Notes: generated from the letters alone by a model not told the origin. Shown: positions 18,984 to 29,253, counted from the stretch's first letter. The stretch is DNA of 44,998 bases from an uncultured Eubacteriales bacterium (GCA_949293325.1 CASFCZ010000104.1:1-44998); one strand, 5' to 3'. Program-made: numbers and translations.

Positions 18984-21900
18984 TTATTCTTCACTATCAT
19001 CTTCGGAAGCGAACTTGTCGATGTCAGCAAGGTCAGCCATAACATCCTTCTCAAGTGCAACATCCTCATCACTAATTACAATATCACTGTCATCAAGGTC
19101 GCCATCGAAATCATCAAGATCCACATCATCAAGGTCATCAAGTACATCCTCAATTGTGTGCTCCTGCTTGTCCTTAGCCTCTTCCTCATCATCAAGCTCA
19201 ACGCCCTCGATATTTATGTTAAGGTCATCAACATCATCAATTGACTCCTTAATTTCAACCTCGGTATCGTCATCCCTTAAAACTCTTACATCAAGAGCAA
19301 GGGCCTGAAGCTCCTTAAGAAGTACCTTAAATGACTCAGGAACACCTGGTTCAGGTATGTTTTCACCCTTAACAATTGCCTCATAGGTCTTAACACGACC
19401 TACTATATCATCAGACTTAACTGTCAGAATTTCCTGAAGGGTATAGGCTGCACCGTATGCCTCCAGAGCCCAAACCTCCATCTCACCAAAACGCTGACCA
19501 CCAAACTGAGCCTTACCACCCAGAGGCTGCTGGGTAACAAGGGAGTAAGGACCTGTGGAACGTGCATGGATCTTATCATCTACAAGGTGATGGAGTTTGA
19601 GATAGTGCATATATCCGATGGTAGTTGCATTATCGAACTCCTCACCGGTACGGCCATCACGAAGTTTTACCTTACCTGTATGGTCTATAGGAACACCTCT
19701 CCATTCCTCTCTGTGATCCTTATGCTCATCAAGGTAAGCAAATACATCATCATTTATCTTACCCTTGTACTTAGCCTCAAAATCTTCCCAGCTGCCGTTG
19801 GCATAATCATTTGCCATGGTCAGTGTATCCATAATATCCTCTTCATTTGCACCCTCAAATACAGGGGTAGCAATCTTCCAGCCAAGCACCTTGCTGGCAA
19901 GGCCCAGATGGATTTCAAGCACCTGTCCGATATTCATACGTGAAGGCACACCCAGTGGGTTAAGCACAATATCAAGTGGACGTCCGTTAGGAAGGAATGG
20001 CATATCTTCAACAGGCAGCACACGGCTGACAACACCCTTGTTACCATGACGACCTGCCATCTTGTCACCTACAGAAATCTTTCTCTTCTGTGCGATATAT
20101 ACTCTTACAAGCTGATTTACTCCCGGTGGAAGTTCATCGCCGTTTTCTCTTGAGAACTTCTTAACATCTACTACAATACCGCTTTCGCCGTGAGGTACTC
20201 TCAGGGAAGTATCCCTGACCTCCCTTGCCTTTTCGCCAAAGATTGCACGGAGAAGTCTTTCCTCAGCTGTAAGCTCGGTTTCGCCCTTAGGAGTAACCTT
20301 ACCTACAAGTATATCATTTGTAGTTACCTCAGCACCTACCATAATGATACCGTCATCATTAAGATAACGAAGTGCATCGTCACCAACATTAGGAATATCT
20401 CTTGTTATCTCCTCTGCTCCAAGCTTGGTATCCCTTGCCTCTGCCTCATATTCCTCAATATGAATTGAGGTATAGACATCGTCCATAACAAGTCTCTCAC
20501 TTAAGAGAACAGCATCCTCGTAGTTATAACCTTCCCATGTCATAAAGCCAATAAGAGGGTTCTTACCAAGGGCAAGCTCGCCGTCCTTTGTTGAAGGACC
20601 ATCGGCAATTATTTCCCCTGCCTCAACTCTCTGACCTTTATCTACAATAGGTCTTTGATTCATACAATTAGACTGGTTGGAACGCTTAAACTTAATCAGC
20701 TTATACTCATCCCTTGCACCTTCATCAGTCTTAACCACTATTCTGGCTGCATCCACTTTATCAACAACACCGCTGTGCTTAGCAACCACTACAACACCTG
20801 AGTCCTTAGCTGTTTTATACTCCATACCTGTACCGACTATGGCTGAGTCAGTTGTAAGGAGGGGAACTGCCTGACGCTGCATGTTTGAACCCATAAGAGC
20901 ACGGGTAACGTCATCGTTCTGAAGGAAAGGAATAAGTGCGGTAGCTACGGAAACAAGCTGACGTGGGGATACGTCCATCATATCTACTTTCTCAGGTGGT
21001 ACTTCAACATTATCCTCACCGTCACGGGCAACTATCCTGTCATGTATGAAGTGACCATTTTCATCCAAAGGCTCGTTAGCCTGTGCAATAACGTACTTTT
21101 CTTCCTCATCTGCAGTAACATATACTACCTTATCTGTTACAACAGGCTTGTCACCGCTTTTATCTATAATTCTGTATGGGGCTTCAATAAAGCCATATTC
21201 ATTTATCCTTGCATAACTTGCAAGGGAGTTAATAAGACCGATATTAGGACCTTCAGGAGTCTCAATAGGACACATACGACCGTAATGTGATGTATGAACG
21301 TCACGTACCTCGAAACCAGCTCTTTCCCTTGAAAGACCGCCAGGACCAAGGGCTGAAAGACGTCTTTTATGAGTAAGCTCACCAAGAGGGTTATTCTGAT
21401 CCATAAACTGTGAAAGCTGGGAACTTCCGAAGAATTCCTTAATAGCTGCGGTAACAGGCTTAATATTAATGAGTGCCTGTGGTGTCACAGCAGCCATATC
21501 CTGTGTAGACATTCTTTCACGAACAACTCTTTCCATACGGGAAAGACCGATCCTGAACTGATTTTGTAAAAGCTCACCTACTGCCCTTATCCTACGGTTA
21601 CCAAGATGATCAATATCATCCTTGTTACCGATACCGTAGTCAAGATGTATACAATAGTTGATGGAAGCCATAATATCATCAAGAGTAATATGCTTAGGCA
21701 CAAGCTCATGGATATTAGCGGCAATAGCAAGCTTCACACTCTGAGCATCAGAGTTTTCCTCTAAAATTGTACAAAGCAGAGGATAATAAACTCTTTCCTT
21801 TATATTAAGCTCCTCGGCAGTAAGACCGTACTGAGCAATATAATCATCTATTTTTACCTGCATATTTGAAAGGATCTTGGTCTGCTTACCATCCTCGATC

Positions 21901-22898
21901 TCAACAAATACAAAAGGTACACCGCTGTCCTGAATAGTATCACAAAGCTCCTCTGTAAGCTTAGTACCAGCCTGTGCAAGGACCTCACCTGTCATAGGGT
22001 CAACGGCATCCTGTGCAAGGATCCTGCCTGCGATTCTGTTTCTGAAAAGCAGTTTTTTATTGAACTTATAACGACCTACATGGGCAAGATCATACCTCTT
22101 TGGGTCATAGAACATATTATTAAGAAGAGTCTGAGCACTTTCAACCGTAGGAGGCTCACCTGGGCGGACCTTTTTGTAAAGCTCAATAAGGCCCTCCTCA
22201 TAGGTCTTTGTAGTATCCTTCTCAATAGTTGAGATAATCTTTGGTTCCTCACCGAAAAGATCAATTATCTCTGCATCACTGCCTATGCCAAGGGCACGGA
22301 TAAGCACTGTTACAGGCACCTTACGTGTTCTGTCCACACGTACGGAGAAAACATCGTTACTGTCTGTTTCATACTCAAGCCATGCACCCCTGTTTGGGAT
22401 AACAGTACTGGAGAGAAGGTTTTTACCTACCTTATCCTTTTCTATCTCATAATATATACCGGGTGAACGCACAAGCTGACTTACGATAACACGCTCAGCA
22501 CCATTAATAACAAAGGTACCGGTATCTGTCATAAGAGGGAAGTCGCCCATGAAGATTTCCTGTTGCTTAAAATCATCTCTTTCCCTGTTACGAAGCCTTG
22601 CCATTACCTTCATAGGAGCAGCAAAGGTAGCATCTCTTTCCTTACATTCCTCTATAGGATACTTATAATTTTCAGTCTCCAGCTTAAAATCAACAAATTC
22701 CAGCTCAAAGTTGCCGTTGTAATCGCTGATAGGAAAAATGTCATCAAACACTTCCTTAAGGCCTTCGTCCAAAAACCATTTGTAGCTGTCCTTTTGGAGG
22801 GCAAGCAGGTTAGGCATCTCTAAAACTTCGTCAACTCTTGAATAACTCATACGCTGTACGTTACCGTACTTAACAGGGCGTATTGTGTTTTTCTCCAT
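18984..22898 (-). CDS. rpoB: DNA-directed RNA polymerase beta subunit
   Basis: The 1304-residue beta subunit starts [12 protein letters not shown] at 22898; the frame is open 27 codons upstream, but that stretch is leader RNA with structure and no better ribosome site. The rifampicin pocket reads [13 protein letters not shown] then [12 protein letters not shown], with the usual Asp, His and Ser residues of sensitive enzymes. The last 85 or so residues form a very acidic tail (runs such as [17 protein letters not shown]) beyond the conserved C-terminus. Upstream lies trxB, not the usual rplJ-rplL, and the gene has its own promoter and a leader of about 270 bases. Confidence 0.97.
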   Translation of the reverse strand: MEKNTIRPVKYGNVQRMSYSRVDEVLEMPNLLALQKDSYKWFLDEGLKEVFDDIFPISDYNGNFELEFVDFKLETENYKYPIEECKERDATFAAPMKVMARLRNRERDDFKQQEIFMGDFPLMTDTGTFVINGAERVIVSQLVRSPGIYYEIEKDKVGKNLLSSTVIPNRGAWLEYETDSNDVFSVRVDRTRKVPVTVLIRALGIGSDAEIIDLFGEEPKIISTIEKDTTKTYEEGLIELYKKVRPGEPPTVESAQTLLNNMFYDPKRYDLAHVGRYKFNKKLLFRNRIAGRILAQDAVDPMTGEVLAQAGTKLTEELCDTIQDSGVPFVFVEIEDGKQTKILSNMQVKIDDYIAQYGLTAEELNIKERVYYPLLCTILEENSDAQSVKLAIAANIHELVPKHITLDDIMASINYCIHLDYGIGNKDDIDHLGNRRIRAVGELLQNQFRIGLSRMERVVRERMSTQDMAAVTPQALINIKPVTAAIKEFFGSSQLSQFMDQNNPLGELTHKRRLSALGPGGLSRERAGFEVRDVHTSHYGRMCPIETPEGPNIGLINSLASYARINEYGFIEAPYRIIDKSGDKPVVTDKVVYVTADEEEKYVIAQANEPLDENGHFIHDRIVARDGEDNVEVPPEKVDMMDVSPRQLVSVATALIPFLQNDDVTRALMGSNMQRQAVPLLTTDSAIVGTGMEYKTAKDSGVVVVAKHSGVVDKVDAARIVVKTDEGARDEYKLIKFKRSNQSNCMNQRPIVDKGQRVEAGEIIADGPSTKDGELALGKNPLIGFMTWEGYNYEDAVLLSERLVMDDVYTSIHIEEYEAEARDTKLGAEEITRDIPNVGDDALRYLNDDGIIMVGAEVTTNDILVGKVTPKGETELTAEERLLRAIFGEKAREVRDTSLRVPHGESGIVVDVKKFSRENGDELPPGVNQLVRVYIAQKRKISVGDKMAGRHGNKGVVSRVLPVEDMPFLPNGRPLDIVLNPLGVPSRMNIGQVLEIHLGLASKVLGWKIATPVFEGANEEDIMDTLTMANDYANGSWEDFEAKYKGKINDDVFAYLDEHKDHREEWRGVPIDHTGKVKLRDGRTGEEFDNATTIGYMHYLKLHHLVDDKIHARSTGPYSLVTQQPLGGKAQFGGQRFGEMEVWALEAYGAAYTLQEILTVKSDDIVGRVKTYEAIVKGENIPEPGVPESFKVLLKELQALALDVRVLRDDDTEVEIKESIDDVDDLNINIEGVELDDEEEAKDKQEHTIEDVLDDLDDVDLDDFDGDLDDSDIVISDEDVALEKDVMADLADIDKFASEDDSEE

Positions 22899-22960
22899 GG
22901 CACCTTCACTCCTTAAATTTTTATTATGCAACAAAAAGTACATCTGTAAACAAGACATAC

Positions 22961-23017
22961 AAAAACCCGACAACCCCATGCCATAAGCGACTATGGACTG
23001 CCGCAGTACAGGTTTTT
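22961..23017 (-). ncRNA. Structured element in the rpoB leader
   Basis: In the leftward transcript nine bases (23009-23017) pair with 22961-22969 (one G-U), closing a domain that holds two small hairpins: ACTG/CAGT (22997-23007) and CCATA/TATGG (22981-22996). The closing stem ends in UUUUUG, like an intrinsic terminator, 63 bases before the rpoB ATG. It may act as an attenuator or as a ribosomal-protein-like leader; I do not recognise the family. The rest of the 388-base gap, apart from the promoter, the trxB terminator and this element, shows no gene. Confidence 0.5.
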
Positions 23018-23174
23018 ATATATAACATTATCAAAGCTGCAACGCAGCCATTAATATAAAACCGTCCCAACAAAATGCACAAACTTTTGTCACAAAAATA
23101 CATGAAAAACCATGATATTTTCGGGCAAAAACACATGCAAAAGGGCATAAAATCCCCTAGGGATACATTAAAAC

Positions 23175-23203
23175 ATTTTAACACCTTTATTTAGCCCTGT
23201 CAA
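23175..23203 (-). promoter_or_regulatory. Strong sigma-A promoter of rpoBC
   Basis: Minus-strand TTGACA (23198-23203), 17-base spacer, TAAAAT (23175-23180) with an upstream TGT (extended -10). Transcription should start near 23168, leaving a leader of about 270 bases. Confidence 0.8.
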
Positions 23204-23240
23204 TACCCTTTTTTTATTTTAGCAAACTTTTTAATATACT

Positions 23241-23280
23241 AAAACAGGCGCAGACAAATATACTCTCTGTCTGCACCTGT
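23241..23280 (-). terminator. Terminator of the isc-trx operon
   Basis: Bases 23244-23256 pair with 23268-23280 (13 positions, one G-U on the minus strand) around an 11-base loop, followed by TTTTAG. Confidence 0.8.
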
Positions 23281-23286
23281 CTGTTA

Positions 23287-24210
23287 TTATCTGTTTCTTA
23301 CATATTTTGCCGCAGCTATACCTGCAACTGCACCATCAGCTGCTGCCGTTACAAGCTGTCTTACTTCCTTGGTACGGCAGTCACCTGCCACAAAAATACC
23401 CTTAGTTGATGTAAGGCAATCTTCCCCTGCAACAACATAACCAGCTGAATCAAGTTCCACCAGTCCCTTAAATATATCATTGGAAGGGACCTGACCCACA
23501 GCAGCAAAAACTCCGCTGACATCAAGGGTTTTAACACTGTCATCCTTAAGATTTTTTACCTTAAAACCTTCCACCCTGTCAGTACCTTCTATTTCCACGG
23601 GAATATAGCTTTTAAGCTGAATGATATTGTCCCTGTTGGCAATTTCATCTATATAAGTCTGTTCACCCCGGTACTCGTCACGTCTGTGTACAAGGTACAC
23701 ATTTGTACAATACTCACTCAGAAAAAGGGCATCCTCAAGGGCAGTATTACCTCCACCTACCACAGCAACATTCTTTCCCTTATAAAAGGCTCCGTCACAA
23801 GTGGCGCAATAGGAAACTCCCTTACCAGTCAGGATTTCTTCCTTATCAAGATTAAGTTTGCGTTTTTCAAGTCCCGTTGCTATTATTACAGCCGCAGTCT
23901 TATATATAACTCTGTCAGTAACAACGTCAAATCCTGTATCTGTAGGCTCTACCGACTTAACGGCGCTGAACTTTATTTTGGCACCCAGGGACTTTGCCTG
24001 TTCATACAGCCCTGTTGCAAAGTCAAATCCCGATACAGAGGCAATGCCCGGATAGTTTTCCACTCTGTCGGTAGAACCTATCTGTCCGCCATATCCCTTG
24101 CCATCCAGAATAATAATATCCTGACCTGCCCTCTGGGCATATATGGCTGCACTTAAGCCCGCTGTACCTGCACCTATGATAACTATTTTATAGTCCTCAT
24201 TTATTTTCAT
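23287..24210 (-). CDS. trxB: Thioredoxin reductase
   Basis: The 307-residue FAD enzyme reduces thioredoxin with NADPH. It shows the FAD loop GAGTAGLSAAIYAQRAG, the redox pair CATC (about residues 135-138), the second nucleotide loop GGGNTALEDA and the C-terminal FVAGDCRTKEVRQ. Length is typical. Its ATG lies 14 bases inside trxA behind ACAGGAG, so the pair is translationally coupled. It is the last gene of the isc-mnmA-trx operon and is followed by a strong terminator. Confidence 0.95.
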   Translation of the reverse strand: MKINEDYKIVIIGAGTAGLSAAIYAQRAGQDIIILDGKGYGGQIGSTDRVENYPGIASVSGFDFATGLYEQAKSLGAKIKFSAVKSVEPTDTGFDVVTDRVIYKTAAVIIATGLEKRKLNLDKEEILTGKGVSYCATCDGAFYKGKNVAVVGGGNTALEDALFLSEYCTNVYLVHRRDEYRGEQTYIDEIANRDNIIQLKSYIPVEIEGTDRVEGFKVKNLKDDSVKTLDVSGVFAAVGQVPSNDIFKGLVELDSAGYVVAGEDCLTSTKGIFVAGDCRTKEVRQLVTAAADGAVAGIAAAKYVRNR

Positions 24211-24514
24211 CTATTATCTCCTGTAAATCGTCTTCACTGTGTACGCCTACAACCCTTGTTACCTGCTCTCCATCCTTAAAAAGAATAAGTGTTGGGATAG
24301 TGGACACACCGAATGCCATTGCAAGTTCCTGTTCATCATCAACATTTACCTTGCCAAAAACAACATCCGGATTTTCCTCTGCAACAGCATCGAAAATAGG
24401 TGACTGCATCTTGCAGGGACCGCACCATGATGCCCAGAAATCCACAAATACAGGCTTATCTGACTTAAGTACCTCTGCTTCAAAATTGTTTTTGTTAAAA
24501 TTCATTACACTCAT
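24197..24514 (-). CDS. trxA: Thioredoxin
   Basis: The 105-residue thioredoxin has the active site WASWCGPCKM and the cis-proline region STIPTLILF. It is the small disulfide reductant recharged by the adjacent TrxB. The ATG at 24514 is used because AAAGGAG lies eight bases upstream; 12 further upstream codons are open but belong to the end of the preceding gene region. It starts 16 bases after the lipoprotein hydrolase stop, so it belongs to the same operon. Confidence 0.95.
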   Translation of the reverse strand: MSVMNFNKNNFEAEVLKSDKPVFVDFWASWCGPCKMQSPIFDAVAEENPDVVFGKVNVDDEQELAMAFGVSTIPTLILFKDGEQVTRVVGVHSEDDLQEIIDENK

Positions 24515-24530
24515 TTTTATTTCTCCTTTC

Positions 24531-25655
24531 TTACGGATCACATTTACCACAGGGTGAATATCCCTGTTGCAGTGCCTCCTGTCTGGACGAAAAATATACT
24601 CTGTTTTTTTCCGCCGGAAGTGTGCTGCAATCCGATTTATGAAATTTTTTTGAATTAATATTGCCTATATATGTTATTTCCGACTCAACAGGAGAGGATG
24701 TTTCATTTTCCCGTGAGTCCTTGAAGACAGCTTCAGATTCGTTTGTGGTCTGCACTGCCTCCTCCGATACAGCCGAAGCCGTATCATTGTATATGATATT
24801 ATTACCATCACTTTCAATGGTAATTGTACCCTGCTTATCGGTCCTTAATACAGTTATACCAAAGCTGTCAAGGACAGAAAGTGTTTCGCTGTCCGGATGA
24901 CCGTAGCTATTGTCAACGCCACAGCTTATAACAGCATACTGAGGATCTACCGCCTCCACAAAGTCAGGTGAAGATGAGCTTGAACTGCCATGATGTCCAC
25001 ATTTAAGCACATCCGCACTGACATCTTCTCCTGCTGCAAGTATCTCCTCCTCAGACAATGCCTCCGCATCACCCATAAAGATAAAATCCGTTTCACCGTA
25101 TGTAAGTTTAAGGACTACCGAATAATCATTAAGATCCTCATAACTTTCCGAACATGGAGCAAGTACCCTACAGCTTACCTGCTGTCCCAAAGAAAAGGTA
25201 TCCCCCGCCTTAACAGCCTTGATATCCTCTACATCCTCAAGGGCATCCAGCATATTTTCAAAATCCTTTGTGGTATGGCTCACATCAGGCATATAAAAAT
25301 GCTCTACCTCTGTCGAGTCAAGAACCTCATCCATTGCATTAATATGGTCACTATGGGGGTGGGTAGCTATAACTGTATCAATTTCATCAATTCCCCTTTG
25401 TGTCAGATAAGAGGTAACAGCTCCGCTTTTTCCTTCCCCTTCACCTGCATCAATAAGCATATTTACACCGTCAGGAGTAGTTATCAGAATACTGTCACCC
25501 TGTCCCACATCAATATAGTCTACCCTTAACATATCATCAGTGGCAAAGGTCTGTGCCTGTTCGGTTACAGGCTCCGTTTTTGTAGCAGTTTCAGCAGATA
25601 TGTTACAGCCTGTCATGGAGAGTATAATTGCTATAATCAAGCTTATTTTTTCCAT
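24531..25655 (-). CDS. ComEC-like metallo-beta-lactamase-fold lipoprotein with C-terminal Cys-rich (Ada-like) domain
   Basis: The 374-residue product starts with a lipoprotein signal (LSMTGC, Cys17), so it is probably anchored outside the membrane after Lgt and Lsp processing. A metallo-beta-lactamase fold follows: THPHSDHINA, FMGDAE and CGHHGSSSSS are the metal ligands in the style of the ComEC C-terminal hydrolase. The last 45 residues (FHKSDCSTL and PCGKC) resemble the small metal-binding Ada-like domain often seen on secreted clostridial nucleases. It may cut extracellular nucleic acid, but the substrate is not shown. It lies three bases after mnmA and 16 before trxA, inside the operon. 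Confidence 0.82.
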   Translation of the reverse strand: MEKISLIIAIILSMTGCNISAETATKTEPVTEQAQTFATDDMLRVDYIDVGQGDSILITTPDGVNMLIDAGEGEGKSGAVTSYLTQRGIDEIDTVIATHPHSDHINAMDEVLDSTEVEHFYMPDVSHTTKDFENMLDALEDVEDIKAVKAGDTFSLGQQVSCRVLAPCSESYEDLNDYSVVLKLTYGETDFIFMGDAEALSEEEILAAGEDVSADVLKCGHHGSSSSSSPDFVEAVDPQYAVISCGVDNSYGHPDSETLSVLDSFGITVLRTDKQGTITIESDGNNIIYNDTASAVSEEAVQTTNESEAVFKDSRENETSSPVESEITYIGNINSKKFHKSDCSTLPAEKNRVYFSSRQEALQQGYSPCGKCDP

Positions 25656-25658
25656 ATA

Positions 25659-26741
25659 TTACCTCACTATTACTCCACCACCAAGAACATAACCGTCAAT
25701 ATAAAATACGGCCGCCTGTCCCGGGGTAACTGCCCTTTGGGGAACATCAAATTCACAAATCACCTTGTCATTCTTTACTGTAAGGGTACAAGGGCTCATC
25801 TTCTGGGAATATCTTATCTTTCCCATTGCCCGAAGGCTGCTATTCTCCTGAGGTTTATCATAAGCCATCCAGTTAAAATCCCTTACATAAACCTCCCTTT
25901 TAAACAGGTCCTCGTTGCTGCCCAAAACAACCTCATTGCGTTCCGGATCAATGGAACATACATAGGCAGGCACACCAAGGGCTATACCAAGCCCCTTACG
26001 CTGACCTATGGTATAATTACAAATTCCCCTATGTCTGCCAAGAACATTACCTGATTTATCCACAAAATTACCTTCCCTGACAGGTGTATTGATATTTTCC
26101 TCAATAAAAGCACTGTAATCTCCGTCAGGCACAAAACATATATCCTGACTGTCAGGCTTATCAGCTACCACAAGTTCTATTTTCCTTGCAATATTTCTGA
26201 TTTCATCTTTTTCGTAACTGCCAAGGGGCATCAGAGTATGTTCCAGTTGAAACTGGGTCAGATTATACAGGGCATAGGTCTGATCCTTACCCTGGGTATC
26301 AGAAAGTGCCAGAGTATATCTTCCCGTTTCCGGATGGCGCATTACCTTTGCATAATGCCCCGTAGCAATATAATCAGCACCTATGGACATTGCCTTTGTA
26401 AGCAAAGACTCCCACTTCACATAGCGGTTACAGGCTATACAAGGATTGGGAGTAGCACCCTTTAAATACTCATCAATAAAATAATCAATTACCTTAGTCT
26501 TAAATTCCTTTTTGAAATTCATTACATAGTAGGGTATATCCAGCTTTGCAGCAACACGCCTTGCATCATCCACAGCAGTCAATCCGCAGCATCCGCCCTC
26601 ATCTTCAACAGTTTGCCGCTCCTCTTCCTGCCATATCTGCATGGTAACTCCTATTACATCATAGCCCTGCTCTTTAAGCAGGTAGGCGGCAACCGACGAA
26701 TCCACTCCGCCGGACATACCCACAACAACCTTTTCAGGCAT
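25659..26741 (-). CDS. mnmA: tRNA-specific 2-thiouridylase MnmA
   Basis: MnmA transfers sulfur to U34 of Lys, Glu and Gln tRNAs. The 360-residue protein has the PP-loop GMSGGVDSS, the catalytic cysteines in NPCIACNRY and [10 protein letters not shown], and the usual C-terminal beta-barrel. It starts behind GAGGAGG one base after iscU. Its place directly after the cysteine desulfurase and scaffold genes fits its need for activated sulfur. Confidence 0.96.
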   Translation of the reverse strand: MPEKVVVGMSGGVDSSVAAYLLKEQGYDVIGVTMQIWQEEERQTVEDEGGCCGLTAVDDARRVAAKLDIPYYVMNFKKEFKTKVIDYFIDEYLKGATPNPCIACNRYVKWESLLTKAMSIGADYIATGHYAKVMRHPETGRYTLALSDTQGKDQTYALYNLTQFQLEHTLMPLGSYEKDEIRNIARKIELVVADKPDSQDICFVPDGDYSAFIEENINTPVREGNFVDKSGNVLGRHRGICNYTIGQRKGLGIALGVPAYVCSIDPERNEVVLGSNEDLFKREVYVRDFNWMAYDKPQENSSLRAMGKIRYSQKMSPCTLTVKNDKVICEFDVPQRAVTPGQAAVFYIDGYVLGGGVIVR

Positions 26742-26742
26742 A

Positions 26743-27183
26743 TTAATCCTCCTCGGGTATTTCCTCGTGGTCCCCTATATCCTCCTTTGGCTCTTTAAGG
26801 CCCTCGATTACAATACCGTTTTTCTGTGCATAGTCCCATAGGGCAGCATGAAGTGTCTCCTCTGCAAGGCAGGAACAGTGTACCTTTACAGGTGGAAGTC
26901 CGTCAAGAGCTTCCATTACTGCCTTATTTGTAATTTTCATTGCTTCCTCTATGGTTTTACCCTTTATAAGCTCGGTAGCCATTGAGCTGGTGGCAACAGC
27001 GGCACCACAACCAAAGGTTTTAAACTTTGCATCCTCAACAATATTATTTTCTATTTTAAGATATACCTTCATTATATCTCCGCACTTGGCATTTCCCACA
27101 GTGCCTACACCGCTTGCATCCTCAATTTCACCCACATTTCTCGGGTTCATAAAATGATCCATTACCTTTTCACTGTATTGCAT
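26743..27183 (-). CDS. iscU: Fe-S cluster scaffold protein IscU/NifU-type
   Basis: The 146-residue scaffold assembles Fe-S clusters from sulfur supplied by the upstream desulfurase. The three ligand cysteines sit in NAKCGD, TFGCGAA and VHCSCLAEE, with the family Asp after the first. A short acidic tail (about residues 130-146) extends beyond the core. It follows iscS by 52 bases with its own AAAGGAG site. Confidence 0.93.
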   Translation of the reverse strand: MQYSEKVMDHFMNPRNVGEIEDASGVGTVGNAKCGDIMKVYLKIENNIVEDAKFKTFGCGAAVATSSMATELIKGKTIEEAMKITNKAVMEALDGLPPVKVHCSCLAEETLHAALWDYAQKNGIVIEGLKEPKEDIGDHEEIPEED

Positions 27184-27235
27184 AGTAATTCTCCTTTAAT
27201 TATACACTTGGTAAATTATTTTGTCCAGAAAACAA

Positions 27236-28408
27236 TCATTTGTTTTTCATATATTCCTCATAGAGAGGGGACATTTCCCTGAGCCTTTGCACAATAGGCG
27301 GAAGCTCCCTGAGAAGAACCTCCACATCCTCCTCGGTATTAAAATGTCCCAGGGTAAGGCGTAAAGATCCATGTGCCTTTTCATGAGGCAAACCGATTGC
27401 CAAAAGTACATGGGATGGGTCAAGGGAACCGCTTGTGCAAGCACTTCCGCTGCTGGCACATATTCCCTTCATATCAAGGAGCAGCAGCATTGACTCACCC
27501 TCAATAAACTCAAATGATATATTTACATTTCCCGGCAGTCTTTCTTCCGGATGTCCATTAAGTCTTGAATGGGGTATAGTGGTTAAAATCCCCTTTATAA
27601 GCTTATCCCTCAGGGATATAAGTCTTGCCCTTTCCTCATCAATTTCAGAGGATGCAAGTCTTATTGCCTCACCAAGTCCTACTATTCCAGGAACGTTTTC
27701 AGTACCTGCACGTCTGCCCCTTTCCTGGGCTCCACCATGTATAAACGGTTTAAGCCTGATACCTTTTCTTACATAAAGAGCTCCTATGCCCTTAGGACCG
27801 TAAAGTTTATGTCCGCTAAGGGAAAGCAAATCTATATTCATTTCCTCCACATCTATAGGCAGATGTCCCACTGCCTGAACTGCATCGGTATGGAACAATA
27901 TACCCTTTTCCCTTGCAATTTTACCTATCTCTGCAATGGGCTGTACAGACCCGATTTCATTATTTGCAAACATAACGGAAATAAGAATGGTATCATCCCT
28001 TATAGCCGATTTAAGGTCTTCAAGGGAAATAATGCCATACTCGTCTACAGGCAGATAAGTCACTTCAAAGCCCTTGCTTTCCAGATATTCACAGGTATGC
28101 AAAATAGCATGATGCTCAATTTTTGTAGTTATAATGTGCTTTCCCTTGTCACTGTAGCTATCTGCAATACCCTTTAATGCCCAGTTGTCAGATTCGCTGC
28201 CTCCTGCAGTAAAATAAATTTCACTGCTCTTTGCATTAATGGCATCGGCAACTGACTGTCTTGCCTCATCAACAGCCTCCCTGTTTTCTCTGGCTATCTT
28301 ATATATACTTGATGGGTTTCCATATTTTTCCGTAATATATGGAAGCATCTTATCTATTACTTCCTTACGTGGCTTTGTAGTAGCCGCATTATCAAAATAT
28401 ATTTCCAT
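27236..28408 (-). CDS. iscS: Cysteine desulfurase (IscS/NifS)
   Basis: This 390-residue PLP enzyme takes sulfur from cysteine for Fe-S clusters and tRNA thiolation. The PLP lysine is in [12 protein letters not shown] and the persulfide cysteine in SSGSACTSG, on the long loop typical of class I enzymes. It starts [11 protein letters not shown], as in its family, behind GGAG, 20 bases after iscR. The neighbours iscR, iscU and mnmA define its role. Confidence 0.95.
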   Translation of the reverse strand: MEIYFDNAATTKPRKEVIDKMLPYITEKYGNPSSIYKIARENREAVDEARQSVADAINAKSSEIYFTAGGSESDNWALKGIADSYSDKGKHIITTKIEHHAILHTCEYLESKGFEVTYLPVDEYGIISLEDLKSAIRDDTILISVMFANNEIGSVQPIAEIGKIAREKGILFHTDAVQAVGHLPIDVEEMNIDLLSLSGHKLYGPKGIGALYVRKGIRLKPFIHGGAQERGRRAGTENVPGIVGLGEAIRLASSEIDEERARLISLRDKLIKGILTTIPHSRLNGHPEERLPGNVNISFEFIEGESMLLLLDMKGICASSGSACTSGSLDPSHVLLAIGLPHEKAHGSLRLTLGHFNTEEDVEVLLRELPPIVQRLREMSPLYEEYMKNK

Positions 28409-28428
28409 TATTCACACACTCCTATTAC

Positions 28429-28881
28429 TTAATTATCCTCGACACATTCCAGGTCGGGACATACTTTTATATAGTTATCCGCAAGCTCTGCCAAGGTTAT
28501 ACTGTCGGCAGCCTGATTTACACTGACACTTAATTTCTCCCACACATCACGGGTAACACATTTGCCGCACTTAGCAAGGCTGCAGCTTTCTGCCCTTGAT
28601 ACACAATCCACAAGGGACATAGGCCCTTCAATAGCCCGAAGTATATCTCCCACAGTAATATCTGCCGGATCCTTTGCAGGTTCATATCCACCCTGAGCTC
28701 CCCTTATGCTTCTGAGCAAGCCTGCCCTTCTGAGTGGCAATACAAGTTGTTCAAGATAGCTTTCGCTAATATCCTGACGTTTTGCCACACAGCTGAGGGA
28801 AACGCATTTACCCTCCCTTGCATTTGCAGCTATATCTACCATGGCACGGAGACCATACCGTCCTCTGGTTGAAACCTTCAT
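28429..28881 (-). CDS. iscR: Rrf2 family Fe-S regulator, IscR-like
   Basis: The 150-residue regulator opens MKVSTRGRYGLRAM, the Rrf2 winged helix start, and keeps three cysteines spaced as for a [2Fe-2S] cluster (DCVSRAESCSLAKCGKC, with a fourth). Such proteins sense Fe-S status and repress the isc genes they lead. The start at 28881 is chosen for its family N-terminus and GAGGTG site; 12 upstream codons are open. Its promoter region holds an imperfect palindrome over the -35 and flanking inverted repeats, consistent with autoregulation. CymR-type cysteine regulators are related but lack the cysteines. Confidence 0.9.
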   Translation of the reverse strand: MKVSTRGRYGLRAMVDIAANAREGKCVSLSCVAKRQDISESYLEQLVLPLRRAGLLRSIRGAQGGYEPAKDPADITVGDILRAIEGPMSLVDCVSRAESCSLAKCGKCVTRDVWEKLSVSVNQAADSITLAELADNYIKVCPDLECVEDN

Positions 28882-28896
28882 AAAGTTCACCTCATC

Positions 28897-28979
28897 AATT
28901 CCGACTAAAAAACTCAACTTTCATCTTGCCTGTATTTTATCACACAAAAAAGTTAATGTCAAGTAAAATACTCGGAATT
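28897..28979 (-). promoter_or_regulatory. iscR promoter with candidate Rrf2 operators
   Basis: Minus-strand TTGACA (28957-28962), 17-base spacer, TAAAAT (28934-28939) with TGA before it. The imperfect palindrome CGAGTATTTTACTTG (28960-28974, minus strand) covers the -35. AATTCCGACT (28897-28906) recurs inverted as ACTCGGAATT (28970-28979) with one mismatch, so matching half-sites lie on both sides of the start point. That they bind IscR is inference. Confidence 0.65.
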
Positions 28980-29103
28980 ATAAATTGTTTTATATTTTTC
29001 CTTCCATTTGCATATTTTATTCAAATTTATTCCTTTTTAGTCAGGTTTTTTTTGTGCATAATGACGTTTTGTCCGTTTGCACTTTTTTTAATGAAATTCT
29101 AAT

Positions 29104-29132
29104 TTGCATTTTTCTGAAAACTGTGCTATACT
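29104..29132 (+). promoter_or_regulatory. Sigma-A promoter of a candidate small RNA
   Basis: TTGCAT (29104-29109), 17-base spacer, TATACT (29127-29132) with TGC before it (extended -10). No open reading frame follows. Confidence 0.65.
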
Positions 29133-29138
29133 TTAATC

Positions 29139-29253
29139 GTACCAAGGCGGTATCCTTGGTATATAACAGAGCCAGACTCTATTATTCATATACAACTCTC
29201 CACTTGAAATAGGCTTATGTCCTCCACTCACGACATAAGTCTATTTCCCTTTT
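29139..29253 (+). ncRNA. Candidate trans-acting small RNA with C-rich loops
   Basis: The transcript of about 115 bases would begin near 29139. It contains a 7-bp hairpin (29141-29147 with 29154-29160), a single-stranded stretch ending in CTCTCCACTT, and a 16-pair terminator hairpin (29206-29221 with 29232-29247, one G-U) followed by CCTTTT. The terminator loop is CTCCACTCAC. Both exposed stretches share CUCCAC and could pair with GGAG-type ribosome sites, as in RsaE/RoxS-like regulators. No known family was recognised. In the 464-base gap 28882-29345 the rest is the iscR promoter, AT-rich DNA and the spmB terminator. Confidence 0.55.

Noticed and set aside
22961-23017. Ribosomal protein L10 leader before rpoB.
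   Set aside because: Structured, but I could not match it to the L10 leader pattern and no rplJ follows.
22924-23184. 86-codon leftward frame before rpoB.
   Set aside because: It begins upstream of the expected transcript start (about 23168), has no ribosome site, and is Cys/Phe-rich translation of AT-rich leader RNA.
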